Source of the DNA: Roseicyclus persicicus
Lineage (GTDB): Bacteria; Pseudomonadota; Alphaproteobacteria; Rhodobacterales; Rhodobacteraceae
Direction of reading: 5' to 3'
Assembly (NCBI RefSeq): GCF_012395815.1
Contig: NZ_JAAZQQ010000005.1
Span: forward strand, 1-64,000
DNA: 64,000 nt
Under the pieces are notes generated by a model that was given only the letters and a program-made list of their open reading frames with translations, was not told the origin of the DNA and did not search any database. This document shows positions 43,893-52,721 of this stretch, piece by piece; position 1 is the first letter of the stretch; each line of letters begins with the position of its first letter. The translations under genes were made by a program, and so were the position numbers.

Positions 43893-44740
43893 GGCAGGCC
43901 GCCGCCTTCGTCGCGCTGAGCTTCGCGCTGTCCTGGGGTGCCTGGGGGGCCGCGATCCTGGCGGGGTCCGGGGCGGCGGGCTGGCGCATCGCGGGCGGCT
44001 TCGGCCCGACCCTCGCGGCGCTGGCGCTGGCCGCCTGGGCGGGGCCGGGCGCGCTCCGGGCGCTCCTGTCCGGCTTCGCGCGGTGGCGGGCGCCGGTCTG
44101 GGTCTGGGCGGTGGCGGTCCTGTCCACCCTCGCCGTGGGCCTCGCCGCGCTGGCCGTCGACCGGGCGCTCGGCGGCCGGCCCGACTGGCCCGGCCCGGCC
44201 GAGTGGGCGCTGGCGCCGGTGATCTTCCTCTGGGTGCTGGCCTTCAGCGTCGCGGGCGAGGAGACGGGGTGGCGCGGCTACCTCCTGCCACGGCTGCTCG
44301 ACCGGCTCGGCCCGCTGGCGGCCAGCCTCGTCCTCGGGCTGGCCTGGTCGCTCTGGCACCTGCCGCTCTGGGCGCTGCCGGGCGACTTTCACGCCGGCCT
44401 GCCGGTCTCGCTGTTCCTGATCCAGAGCCTCGCCCTGTCGGTCGTCTACACCCGGCTCTGGCTCGCCAGTTCCGGCAGCCTGATCGTCGCGCACCTGTTC
44501 CACGCGGCCTCGAACACCACGCTGGGCCTGCTGCCGCTGATCCCCGGCGCGGGCGGCGAGGGGCTGCGCGCGCTGTGGATCGCGGTGGCGCTGCTCTGCG
44601 CGCTGGCCGCCGTCCTCGCCGCGCGTCAGTCGCGCCGCGACGGCGCAAGGGCCGCCGCCGCGCACCCGAGGGCCGCCACGCCCGAGGCCCCGGCCAGCCA
44701 CGGCCACAGCCCCGGCAGGATCGAGAACAGGAACAGGTAG
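43889..44740 (+). CDS. CPBP-family intramembrane metalloprotease (GTG start)
   Basis: A 283-residue integral membrane protein of the CPBP (CAAX protease/bacteriocin-processing) family. Catalytic motifs are EETGWRGYLLPRL (EExxxR), HLPLW and a later HLFHAASN. Six to eight hydrophobic segments are visible. The GTG start lies inside the TGA of the M23 gene. Its last 115 bases overlap the 3' end of the opposite-strand serine hydrolase. The tail beyond the last helix (about 45 residues, basic and alanine-rich) may simply be read-through created by the overlap. Confidence 0.8.
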   Translation: MRQAAAFVALSFALSWGAWGAAILAGSGAAGWRIAGGFGPTLAALALAAWAGPGALRALLSGFARWRAPVWVWAVAVLSTLAVGLAALAVDRALGGRPDWPGPAEWALAPVIFLWVLAFSVAGEETGWRGYLLPRLLDRLGPLAASLVLGLAWSLWHLPLWALPGDFHAGLPVSLFLIQSLALSVVYTRLWLASSGSLIVAHLFHAASNTTLGLLPLIPGAGGEGLRALWIAVALLCALAAVLAARQSRRDGARAAAAHPRAATPEAPASHGHSPGRIENRNR

Positions 44741-46185
44741 TCCTGCGCCGCCGCCCAGAGGCCCCAGCCCGCCAGCGGCACCGCGGCCGCCCCCGCAAGG
44801 ACGCGCACGCCCGCCCCCCGCCGCCGCCGCAGACCCGCCCACGCCGCGAGGAGCGCCAAAGCGACGAGCGCCCCGATCGCCACCCGCGCCGCCGCCTCGG
44901 CCCAGAGCACCCGCGCCATGCCCACCGGCGCCACCCCGAGGCTGTCCGACCACGCCCGCAGCACGGCGGCGAACAGCGGCCAGGCGCGCTGGCCGTTCGA
45001 CAGGATCACGATGCCGTCGCCGGTCTCGGGCACCAGGTGCATGTGGCTCATCCAGCCGTAGCCCTGCCCGCCGTGCCAGACCGCCCGGCGCCCGTCCGAC
45101 AGCGTCTCGGTGAAATGCCCCAGCCCGTAGCCCTCGGCCACCGCGGCGAACAGGCCCGTGACCGGTCCCTCCGCCCGGTGCAGCGCGGCGACGCCCGCGG
45201 GCGACAGCACCCCCTGCCCCGCCCCCGCCATCCCCGCCGCGGCAAAGCGCGCGATGTCGGCCGCCCCCGCGATCAGCCCGCCCGAGGCGTAACCCGGGTA
45301 GACATAGGGCGCGACCGGACGGCCCCGCAGGTCGTGGCCCACCGCCATCCCGCCCCCCGGCGCCCCGAACCGCGCGGTCGCCATGCCCAGCGGGCCCAGC
45401 ACCTCCGTCCCCATCAGCGCGGGGAACGGCGCACCGGCGCAGCCCTCCATCGCCAGTTCCAGCAGGTGATAGCCGGTGTCGGAATAGGCGAAGCCCGCGC
45501 CGGGCGCGGCGATCCACCGGATGTCGCCCGCAAGGTGCGTGGCGAGGTCCGGCCGCGGCGCGCCGGGCGCATGGCGCGCGGCGTAGTCGCCCACGGCCAG
45601 CCCCGCCCGGTGCGACATGAGCTGCCGCGCCGTCACCGGCGGCAGCCCGGGCCCGGCCCAGCCCGGCAGGCAGGCGGCGACGGGCGCGTCGAGGTCCAGC
45701 CGCCCGGTCTCGGCCAGCCGCAGCGCGCCCCAGGCCGCGACCGGCTTGGACAGCGACTCGACCCGGAACAGCGTGTCCGCGGTCATCGCCCGGCCGCGGG
45801 CGGGGTCCGCAAGGCCGAAGGCGCCGGTCCAGACCGGCCGCCCCCCGGCGATCACCACCACCACCGCCCCCGGCACCCCGTCGGCCGCCAGCCGCGCCGG
45901 CACGGTCCCGGCCAGCCGCTCGGCCAGCGCCGCGGTGTCCGCCCCCGCCGCGCCCGGCGCCAGCGCGAGGACCGCCGCGGCCAGCCAGCGCCCGACCCGG
46001 CCCCTGTGCCGACCGCCGTTGGCAGCGGGGCCTTCGTCGCAGGGCCATGGGCCCCGCAGCCCGCCACGGCTGGCGACGAGGAGGGCCCGGGCAACCCGGC
46101 GCAGGGGCCGCCCAAACCCCGCAGCGGACCGGACCGGCGCGCACACAGAGGCGCACAGGGCAAGGACGGAACGGGCATCGGGCAT
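44626..46185 (-). CDS. Serine hydrolase, class C beta-lactamase-like, with membrane tail
   Basis: A 519-residue penicillin-binding-protein/AmpC-type serine hydrolase. The SxxK motif is SLSK in FRVESLSKPVAAW, the Tyr motif is YSDTGYH and the third motif is HGGQGYGW. Three or four membrane segments after about residue 430 form a C-terminal anchor (ARVAIGALVALALLAAWAGL and others). The start at 46185 is supported by AGGAG seven bases upstream. It leaves a roughly 60-residue arginine-rich leader before a hydrophobic stretch ending in GAAGADTAA, so the true translation start could be lower. Substrates may be D-amino peptides or esters. Confidence 0.78.
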   Translation of the reverse strand: MPDARSVLALCASVCAPVRSAAGFGRPLRRVARALLVASRGGLRGPWPCDEGPAANGGRHRGRVGRWLAAAVLALAPGAAGADTAALAERLAGTVPARLAADGVPGAVVVVIAGGRPVWTGAFGLADPARGRAMTADTLFRVESLSKPVAAWGALRLAETGRLDLDAPVAACLPGWAGPGLPPVTARQLMSHRAGLAVGDYAARHAPGAPRPDLATHLAGDIRWIAAPGAGFAYSDTGYHLLELAMEGCAGAPFPALMGTEVLGPLGMATARFGAPGGGMAVGHDLRGRPVAPYVYPGYASGGLIAGAADIARFAAAGMAGAGQGVLSPAGVAALHRAEGPVTGLFAAVAEGYGLGHFTETLSDGRRAVWHGGQGYGWMSHMHLVPETGDGIVILSNGQRAWPLFAAVLRAWSDSLGVAPVGMARVLWAEAAARVAIGALVALALLAAWAGLRRRRGAGVRVLAGAAAVPLAGWGLWAAAQDYLFLFSILPGLWPWLAGASGVAALGCAAAALAPSRRD

Positions 46186-46317
46186 CGGCAGGCTCCTGCG
46201 GGTCGGGGGCGCGGCGGACGATAAGGGCGGCCCGCCCGCGCCGGCATGACCTCGATCAAGCCGCTCTGGGCCCTGCGGCGCGGGCGGCGGAGGATCGGCA
46301 GGCGGGCCACGCAAGCA

Positions 46318-46464
46318 CCCCGGCCCGGCGCGGGCAGCGCCCGGCACCCGCCAGAGAACCGGGACCAATCCTCGGTCGGCCACCTCTGTCGCACCGAACA
46401 GGCCAAGACCACATGCCTTGGCCAGACCGACCCCGACCAAGCCGCCTCCCGGCCCGGCGCGGGC
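46318..46464. repeat. 17-base direct repeat in the 282-base gap
   Basis: CCCGGCCCGGCGCGGGC occurs at 46318-46334 and 46448-46464. Each copy can fold on its own (GCCCG-GCG-CGGGC). They bracket the gap between the end of the sugar kinase gene and the serine hydrolase promoter. Significance is uncertain given the GC-rich background. Confidence 0.4.
46401..46423 (-). terminator. Inverted repeat downstream of the kinase gene
   Basis: GGCCAAG-ACCACATGC-CTTGGCC is a seven-base dyad 45 bases beyond the stop of the last gene of the acs-kinase operon. No T-run follows on the minus strand. It may be a weak terminator or an operator of the serine hydrolase gene. Confidence 0.4.
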
Positions 46465-46467
46465 GGG

Positions 46468-47406
46468 TCACGCCGGGGGCGCGGCCCCGGTCCAGCCGGG
46501 CCCGAGCGGCACGATGGCGCCGGGCAGGCCGATGACGTGGCAGGCCAGCGCGTGCCCCCGTCGCGCCGCGGCGTCCGGGTCGCCGCCGGCCAGCCGGGTG
46601 GCGAGGTAGCCCGCGTTGAAGGCATCCCCCGCCGCCGTCGTGTCGCGCACCTCGGGCACCGGCGGGTAGGCCGCGCCCGGCGCCCCGGCCCGCGGATGCA
46701 GGAGCGGCCCGTCCGCGCCGCGCTTGAGCGCGATCTCCCCCACCCCGGCCCCCGCGAGGCGCGCCAGCACCTCCCCCGCGTCCCCGCCCCAGAGCGCGGC
46801 CTCGTCGTCGAGCGAGGGCAGCGCGATGTCGGTCGCGGCCCACATCGCCGCCATCGCCGCCCGGGCGGTCGCGGCGTCGGGCCAGAGCCGCGGGCGGTAG
46901 TTGGAATCGAAGGCCACCCGCAGCCCGCCGGCCCGCAGCGCCCCGAGCCGGTCGATCAGCGCGGCGCGGTCGGCGGGCGGCAGGATCGCCAGCGTGATCC
47001 CCGACAGGTAGACCAGCTCGCGCCCCGCCAGCGCCCCGAGGTCGATCCCCCCCGGGCCCAGCATCGCCCGCGCCGCCGCCTCGCTCCGCCAGTAGTGAAA
47101 GCTGCGCTCGCCGTCCGGCGCGAGGTCGATGGCGTACAGCCCCGGCCGCCGCCCCGGCAGCCGCGCGATGCCGGCGGTGTCGATCCCCTCGTCCCGCATG
47201 AAGGCGATCATCCCGTCCGACAGCCGGTCGTCGCCCAGCGCGGTCAGGTAGGCCACCTGCCCCCCGCCGCCCATCAGCCGCGACAGGTAGACCGCCGTGT
47301 TCAGCGTGTCGCCGGCCACGCCCATGCGCACCCGCCCGTCGGGCGCGCCCAGGTCGGACAGCTCGATCATGCATTCGCCGATGCAGGCGACCCTCGGCCC
47401 GGCCAT
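46468..47406 (-). CDS. PfkB-family sugar kinase, 2-dehydro-3-deoxygluconokinase-like
   Basis: A 312-residue ribokinase-fold enzyme. The N-terminus is CIGECMIEL with GDTLNTAVYLSRL, and YAIDLAPDGERSFHYWRSEAAAR resembles KDG kinases. The PfkB signature 2 with the catalytic aspartate is DTTAAGDAFNAGYLA. It would phosphorylate 2-keto-3-deoxygluconate with ATP, a step of uronate or Entner-Doudoroff metabolism; uxaC at the right edge would fit such a route. It lies 65 bases after the acyl carrier protein gene and may be only loosely part of that operon. Confidence 0.85.
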   Translation of the reverse strand: MAGPRVACIGECMIELSDLGAPDGRVRMGVAGDTLNTAVYLSRLMGGGGQVAYLTALGDDRLSDGMIAFMRDEGIDTAGIARLPGRRPGLYAIDLAPDGERSFHYWRSEAAARAMLGPGGIDLGALAGRELVYLSGITLAILPPADRAALIDRLGALRAGGLRVAFDSNYRPRLWPDAATARAAMAAMWAATDIALPSLDDEAALWGGDAGEVLARLAGAGVGEIALKRGADGPLLHPRAGAPGAAYPPVPEVRDTTAAGDAFNAGYLATRLAGGDPDAAARRGHALACHVIGLPGAIVPLGPGWTGAAPPA

Positions 47407-47471
47407 CGCGGTCCCCCCCCCCTTGTTCCGGGGTCGAGACTGCCCCGCCGGACCGCCCCGCGCCAGCCCCC

Positions 47472-47711
47472 TCAGCCCGCGCGGGCGGCGAGGTAGGCGG
47501 CGGCGCGGGCGGGGGTGGCGATCTCGGGGTAGTCGCGTTCGGGGATGTCGACGCCCAGCCGCGCGTGCAGCGCCGCCACCAGGTTCAGCACGTCCATCGA
47601 GTCGAGCGCGAGGTCGTCCTGGATGTGGTCGCCGTCGCCCACCGTCGACGGGTCGATGTCCGGGGCGACACGGGTCAGTTCCTCGACAAAGACGGCGCGG
47701 TAATCGGTCAT
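47472..47711 (-). CDS. Acyl carrier protein
   Basis: A 79-residue acyl carrier protein. The phosphopantetheine attachment site is Ser38 in ALDSMDVLNLV. The four-helix pattern and acidic character are normal. Its ATG overlaps the E2 gene's stop by four bases, so it is translated with the 2-oxoacid dehydrogenase components, an unusual setting. It differs from housekeeping AcpP in sequence (for example GDGDHIQDDLALDSMD), so it is a specialised carrier. Its partner enzyme is not evident. Confidence 0.88.
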   Translation of the reverse strand: MTDYRAVFVEELTRVAPDIDPSTVGDGDHIQDDLALDSMDVLNLVAALHARLGVDIPERDYPEIATPARAAAYLAARAG

Positions 47712-48976
47712 GGTTCCTCCGGGGTCTGGACCTGCTCGGCGAAGGCGGCGACGAAGCGCGCCGCCGTCCGCCCGTCGGACACGCGGTGATCGGCCGACAG
47801 CGTCAGCGTCACCACCCGCCGCGGCACCACGGCGCCGTCGACCACCCAGGGCCGCAGCTGCGGCGCGCCGAGGCCCACCAGCCCCACCTGCGGCGGGAAG
47901 ATCACGCCGGCCATCGCCTCGGCCCCGGTTTCGCCCAGCGCCGAGACGGTGATCGTGCCCTCGGTCATCTCCGACGCCTTCAGCCGCCCGGCCCGGGCGC
48001 GGGTCACGAGGTCGCGCATCCCGGCCATGATCCCGGCCAGCGTCATCGCGCCGGCGTCCATCAGCGCGGGCGCGACAAGGCCCCCGCCCCGCAGCGCGAT
48101 GGCGACCCCGACGTTCACCGCCTCTGCCGGCACGAAGCCGCGGTCGTCGAGGTAATGGCCGTTCATCTCGGGCACCGCGCGGGCCGCCCGCACCGCGGCG
48201 CGGACAAGCAGGGCGCCCAGCAGGATGCGGCCCTCGGGCGGGGCCTCGGCGTTGCGAGCCTCGAGCGCGGTCATCACGAGCTCCACGTCGATGGTCTGCG
48301 TCATGTAGAAATGCGGGATCGTCCGCTTGGAGCGCGCCATCGCCGCGGCGATCGCCTTGCGCATCTCGGCCATGGGGGCGGGTTTCCGCGCGGGCGTCCC
48401 CGCCGCCGCGTGCTCCACGTCGGCGTAAAGGATCGCGCCGCCGGGGCCGCTGCCCTTGAGCGCGCTCAGGTCCACGCCCCGCGCCTCGGCCAGCGCGCGC
48501 GCCGCGGGCGAGGCGCGGAGGCCGCCCGCGGGTTGGGCCGGCGTCGGCGCAGGCGCGGCGTCGGGCGGGGCCGGCGCGGGCGCGGCGGGCAGCGTCGGCG
48601 CAGGCGCGGCGTCAGACGGCGTCGGCGCAGGCGCGGCGGGCGGGGCCGGCGGGGGCACCGGCGTCACGACGGGTTCAGGCGCAGGTCGCGGCGCGGCGGA
48701 GGCTTCGGGCGCGGGTTCCGGCGGCGCGGCGGCCGCCTCCCCCTCCGCCACGACCACGGCCAGCGGCGCCCCCACCGGCAGCTCGTCGCCCAGCGCGGCG
48801 GTCAGTTCCCGCACCGTGCCGGCCTCGAAGATCTCGATCTCGATGGCGCCCTTCTGGGTCTCGACCACGGCCACCACGTCGCCGCGGCTGACAGTATCGC
48901 CCGGCTTCACCAGCCATTCGACCAGCCGCCCGGCCTCCATGTCGGCCCCGAGCGACGGCATCCGGAACACGCCCAT
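47708..48976 (-). CDS. 2-oxoacid dehydrogenase E2 (dihydrolipoyl acyltransferase)
   Basis: A 422-residue E2. It has an N-terminal lipoyl domain with the lipoylated lysine Lys42 in VVETQKGAIE. A long alanine/proline linker with repeated APAP units runs from about 78 to 150, followed by a peripheral subunit-binding domain (ASPAARALAEARGVDLSAL). The catalytic acyltransferase domain ends in the active-site motif HRVSDG (His397, Asp401). It carries the acyl group from E1 to CoA. It sits between the fused E1 and an acyl carrier protein. No E3 gene is present, so it must share a lipoamide dehydrogenase from elsewhere. Confidence 0.92.
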   Translation of the reverse strand: MGVFRMPSLGADMEAGRLVEWLVKPGDTVSRGDVVAVVETQKGAIEIEIFEAGTVRELTAALGDELPVGAPLAVVVAEGEAAAAPPEPAPEASAAPRPAPEPVVTPVPPPAPPAAPAPTPSDAAPAPTLPAAPAPAPPDAAPAPTPAQPAGGLRASPAARALAEARGVDLSALKGSGPGGAILYADVEHAAAGTPARKPAPMAEMRKAIAAAMARSKRTIPHFYMTQTIDVELVMTALEARNAEAPPEGRILLGALLVRAAVRAARAVPEMNGHYLDDRGFVPAEAVNVGVAIALRGGGLVAPALMDAGAMTLAGIMAGMRDLVTRARAGRLKASEMTEGTITVSALGETGAEAMAGVIFPPQVGLVGLGAPQLRPWVVDGAVVPRRVVTLTLSADHRVSDGRTAARFVAAFAEQVQTPEEP

Positions 48977-48977
48977 C

Positions 48978-50972
48978 TCAGCGCCCCATCAACCCGCGCA
49001 CGCCGGCCACCACCTTGTCCGCCTGCGGGATCGCCGCCTGCTCCAGATGCGCGGCGTAGGGGATCGGCACCTCCTCGGAACAGACCCGCGCGGGCGGCGC
49101 ATCCAGCGACCAGAACCCCTGTTCCGTCACCCGCGCCATCACCTCGGCGGCCAGCGCCCCGGTGCGCCAGCCCTCGTCCACCACCACCACGCGCCGGGTC
49201 TTTCCGACCGAGGCGAGGATCGTCGCGTCGTCGAGCGGGCGCAGGACGCGCAGGTCGATCACCTCGGCCTCGATGCCGTCCGCCGCCAGCGCCTCGGCGG
49301 CCTCCAGCACCTTCCACAGCGACCCGCCGTAGGTGACGAGCGTCACGTCGCGCCCCTCCCGCCGCACGGCGGCCCGCGTGATGTCCACCGGCCCGGCCCC
49401 TTCGTCCAGCATCCCCGTCCGGTTGTAGAGCATCACGTTCTCGAAGATCAGCACCGGGTCGGGGTCCTGCAACGCGGTCCAGAGCATCCCCCGCGCGTCC
49501 TCTACCGTCGCGGGCGCCAGCACCTTGAGCCCGGGGATATGGGCGTACCACCCCTCCAGCGAATGGGAATGCTGCGCGGCCAGCTGCCGGCCCGCGCCCG
49601 TCGCCATGCGGATCACCAGCGGCACCCCGAACTGCCCGCCCGACATGTGCCGGAGCGTGGCCGCCGTGTTCAGGATCTGGTCGAGCGCGAGCAGCGAGAA
49701 GTTCACCGTCATCAGCTCGACGATGGGCCGCAGCCCCGCCGCCGCCGCGCCGATGCCGGCGCCGGTGAAGCCCGACTCCGACAGCGGCGTGTCGCGGATG
49801 CGGTCCTCGCCGAATTCCACCATCAGCCCCTTGGTCACGGCGTAGCAGCCGCCGTAGGCGCCCACGTCCTCGCCCATCAGGAACACCCGGTCGTCGCGGA
49901 TCATCGCGTCGCGGATCGCCTGCTTGACCGCCTCGCGGTAGGTGATCTCGACCGTCCTGCCGCTCGGCGCCGCGGGCTCGGGCGGCGCAGGCTGCGGCCC
50001 CAGCACGTGGTCGGCCAGCCGCTCCACCGGCTCCCAGGTGCCGGCCTCGGCAAAGCCCACGGCGGCGTCGATCTCGGCGGCGATCTCGGCCTCGATCCGG
50101 GCCACGTCGTTCTCGTGCACCAGCCCCGCCGCCATGGCCCAGCCCTGGAACCGCACGATGGGGCCCTTCTTGCGCCATTCCTCGACCTCGGCCTTGTCGC
50201 GGTAAAGCTGGGCGTCGAACATGGAATGGGCCCGGAACCGGTAGGTCATGCATTCCAGCAGCATCGGCGCGCCGGTCTCGCGGATGCGGGCGACCGCGCG
50301 GCGGGCGGCGGCCTCGACCGCGACCACATCCATGCCGTCGACGCGCTCGGCCTCGACCAGATAGCCCTGCGCCTTGTCGATCACGTCGACCTCGGCCTCG
50401 GTCCGCGCCAGCGCCGAGCCCATGGCATAGCCGTTGTTCTCGCAGACGAAGAGCACCGGCAGCCGCCACAGCGCGGCGAGGTTCATGGTCTCGTGAAACT
50501 CGCCCTCGGCCACCGCGCCCTCGCCGAAGAAGCAGGCGGTCACGTTCGCCTCGCCCCGCAGCCGGTCGGCCAGCGCCAGCCCCCCCGCCAGCGGCAGGCC
50601 GCCCCCCACGATGGCGTTGCCGCCGTAGAAATTGGTGCCCGCGTCGAACAGGTGCATCGACCCGCCGCGCCCGCCGGAACAGCCCTCGGCCTTGCCGTAC
50701 ATCTCGGCCATCACCGGCCCCATCGCCACGCCGCGGGCCAGCGCGTGGCCGTGTTCGCGGTAGGTGGCGACGACGCGGTCCCCGGGCCCCAGCACCGGGA
50801 TCACGCCCATCGCGATGGCCTCCTCCCCGTCGTAGAGGTGGAGAAAGCCGCGGATCTTCTCCTGCGTGTAGAGCTCGGCGCAGCGGTCCTCGAAACGGCG
50901 GATGCGGATCATGCCGCGCAGGAGGTCCAGCACATGCGCGCGGTCGAGGCGGGGCTTGAGGCTCGCAGTCAT
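48978..50972 (-). CDS. 2-oxoacid dehydrogenase E1, alpha and beta subunits fused
   Basis: A 664-residue thiamine-diphosphate enzyme joining E1-alpha (about 1-330) and E1-beta (about 345-664) with a proline-rich linker ([11 protein letters not shown]). Alpha has [11 protein letters not shown] and the cofactor motif running from GEGAVAEGE (150-158) to CENN (177-180); the usual Asp of GDG is Glu151. Beta has [12 protein letters not shown] and the typical [13 protein letters not shown]. It decarboxylates a 2-oxoacid, probably pyruvate or a short-chain analogue, and acylates E2. It overlaps the acs gene by four bases and ends one base before E2. Confidence 0.9.
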   Translation of the reverse strand: MTASLKPRLDRAHVLDLLRGMIRIRRFEDRCAELYTQEKIRGFLHLYDGEEAIAMGVIPVLGPGDRVVATYREHGHALARGVAMGPVMAEMYGKAEGCSGGRGGSMHLFDAGTNFYGGNAIVGGGLPLAGGLALADRLRGEANVTACFFGEGAVAEGEFHETMNLAALWRLPVLFVCENNGYAMGSALARTEAEVDVIDKAQGYLVEAERVDGMDVVAVEAAARRAVARIRETGAPMLLECMTYRFRAHSMFDAQLYRDKAEVEEWRKKGPIVRFQGWAMAAGLVHENDVARIEAEIAAEIDAAVGFAEAGTWEPVERLADHVLGPQPAPPEPAAPSGRTVEITYREAVKQAIRDAMIRDDRVFLMGEDVGAYGGCYAVTKGLMVEFGEDRIRDTPLSESGFTGAGIGAAAAGLRPIVELMTVNFSLLALDQILNTAATLRHMSGGQFGVPLVIRMATGAGRQLAAQHSHSLEGWYAHIPGLKVLAPATVEDARGMLWTALQDPDPVLIFENVMLYNRTGMLDEGAGPVDITRAAVRREGRDVTLVTYGGSLWKVLEAAEALAADGIEAEVIDLRVLRPLDDATILASVGKTRRVVVVDEGWRTGALAAEVMARVTEQGFWSLDAPPARVCSEEVPIPYAAHLEQAAIPQADKVVAGVRGLMGR

Positions 50973-52648
50973 GTCTCGTCGGTCTCCAGCGTGGAAATGT
51001 CCCCTTCGGGCAGGCCCAGCTCGCGCGCCTTCAGGAGCCGCCGCATGATCTTGCCCGACCGCGTCTTGGGCAGGGTCTTGCGGAACACCACCTCGCGGGG
51101 GGCGACCGCCGGCCCCAGCTTCTTGCGCGCGTGGCCGCGGATGTCGCGCTCCAGCGCCTCGGAGGGCGCGAAGCCGGGGTTCAGGGTGACGTAGGCCTTG
51201 ACCACCTCGCCCGCGGTCTCGTCGGGGATGCCGATGACACCCGCCTCGGCCACCGCGTCATGCTCGATCAGGGCGCTTTCCACCTCGAAGGGGCCGATCA
51301 GGTGGCCCGAGGTCTTGATCAGGTCGTCGGCCCGGCCCACGAACCAGACGTAGCCCGCCACGTCCCGCGTCGCGAGGTCGCCCGACAGGTACCAGCCGTC
51401 CACGAAGCATTTCGCGTAGCGCGCGGGCTCGTTCAGGTAGGCGCGCATCATCGACGGCCAGCCGGGCCGCAGCGCCAGCTCGCCCACCGCGCCGGGGCCC
51501 AGCACCTTGAGCGTGCCGCCCTCGCGCTCGACGATGCCCACCTCGACGCCCGGCAGGGGCTTGCCCATGGACCCGGGCCGCACCTCCTGCCCGGGGCGGT
51601 TGGCGATCATGATGCCGCCGGTTTCCGTCTGCCACCAGTTGTCGTGGAAGGGCTGGCCAAAGACCACCTCGCTCCAGATCACCGCCTCGGGGTTCAGGGG
51701 CTCGCCCACGCTGGCGAGGAATGTCAGCGACGAGAAGTCATAGGGCTTCGCCGCCTCGGCGCCCGCGCGCATCATCATGCGGATCGCGGTGGGGGCGGAA
51801 TACCAGACCTGCACCTTCTCGTCCTGCACGATGGAATACCAGCGTTCGAGGTCGAACTCGGCCTCGTCCACCAGCATCGTGGCCCGGTTCACGAGCGGCG
51901 AGATGATCCCGTAGGAGGTGCCCGTCACCCAGCCCGGATCGGCGGTGCACCAGTATGTCACGCCGGGTTCCAGCCCCAGCGCCGCGCGGCCGGAAAAGGC
52001 GTGGTAGACCACCGCCTCGTGGACATGCACCGCGCCCTTGGGTTTGCCCGTGGTGCCCGAGGTGAAGTGGATCAGCGCGGGGTCCTCCGGCGCGGTCGCC
52101 ACCGTCTCGAACCCGGGCGCGGCCGCGCGCATCGCGGGCGCCAGCGCCACGCAGCCCTCGGGCGCCTCCTCGCCGAGGATCAGCACCAGCTTCAGGCTGT
52201 CGATCTCGTGCCGCCAGTCGGCGATCTTGCGGCGGTAGATGGCCTCGGTCGTCACCAGCACCGCGGCGCGGCCGATCTCCATCCGCGTGCGCACCGGCTC
52301 CGGCCCGAAGGCCGAGAACAGCGGCGTGAACACCATCCCCGCCTTCAGCGTGCCGAGCGCGGCGGCGTAGAGCTCGGGCACCCGCCCCGCCATGGCAAAG
52401 ACGCTGTCGCCCTTGCCCAGCCCGTGCGCCGCCAAGACATTGGCAAAGCGCGCCGCCTCGGCCGTCAGGTCGGCATAGGTGAAATCCCGCCGCGCGCCGT
52501 CGCGGCCAAGCCAGCGCAGCGCGAGGTCGCCCCCGTGCCCCGCCGCGACATGGGCGTCCAGCGCCTCATGCGCGATGTTCAGCCCGCCCTTCCAGCCCGA
52601 CAGGTTGGCGCGCGCCTCGGCCCAGGGGTCGGTTGTCCGGTCCGTCAT
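50969..52648 (-). CDS. AMP-forming acyl-CoA synthetase, acetyl-CoA synthetase-like
   Basis: A 559-residue adenylate-forming ligase. Core motifs are [14 protein letters not shown] (P-loop), [19 protein letters not shown] and [14 protein letters not shown] with the acetylatable lysine. It is shorter than the 650-residue AcsA of enterobacteria and closer to the AcsA/AcuA-type acetate ligases. It converts acetate or a related short acid to the CoA ester. The start at 52648 has GGGAGG nine bases upstream; the ATG at 52657 abuts that site and is unlikely. It is the first gene of the acs-E1-E2-ACP unit, with an FNR-type box 51 bases upstream. Confidence 0.9.
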   Translation of the reverse strand: MTDRTTDPWAEARANLSGWKGGLNIAHEALDAHVAAGHGGDLALRWLGRDGARRDFTYADLTAEAARFANVLAAHGLGKGDSVFAMAGRVPELYAAALGTLKAGMVFTPLFSAFGPEPVRTRMEIGRAAVLVTTEAIYRRKIADWRHEIDSLKLVLILGEEAPEGCVALAPAMRAAAPGFETVATAPEDPALIHFTSGTTGKPKGAVHVHEAVVYHAFSGRAALGLEPGVTYWCTADPGWVTGTSYGIISPLVNRATMLVDEAEFDLERWYSIVQDEKVQVWYSAPTAIRMMMRAGAEAAKPYDFSSLTFLASVGEPLNPEAVIWSEVVFGQPFHDNWWQTETGGIMIANRPGQEVRPGSMGKPLPGVEVGIVEREGGTLKVLGPGAVGELALRPGWPSMMRAYLNEPARYAKCFVDGWYLSGDLATRDVAGYVWFVGRADDLIKTSGHLIGPFEVESALIEHDAVAEAGVIGIPDETAGEVVKAYVTLNPGFAPSEALERDIRGHARKKLGPAVAPREVVFRKTLPKTRSGKIMRRLLKARELGLPEGDISTLETDET

Positions 52649-52698
52649 CCGCCGCATCCTCCCGGCCCTCAGGCTGCGGGAGGCTGCGGCGGCGCGAA

Positions 52699-52712
52699 TT
52701 GACGGCGATCAA
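52699..52712. promoter_or_regulatory. FNR/FnrL-type box upstream of the acs operon
   Basis: TTGAC-GGCG-ATCAA fits the TTGAY-N4-RTCAA consensus of FNR/FnrL proteins with both half-sites nearly complete. It lies 51 bases upstream of the acs start and within the 73-base gap after dabA, where an activator or repressor site for acs would be expected. Confidence 0.55.
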
Positions 52713-52721
52713 CGGGGGCCG

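Noticed and set aside
46246-47496. A 416-codon plus-strand frame opposite the sugar kinase
   Set aside because: Histidine/arginine-rich with no motifs; the kinase on the other strand is well supported.
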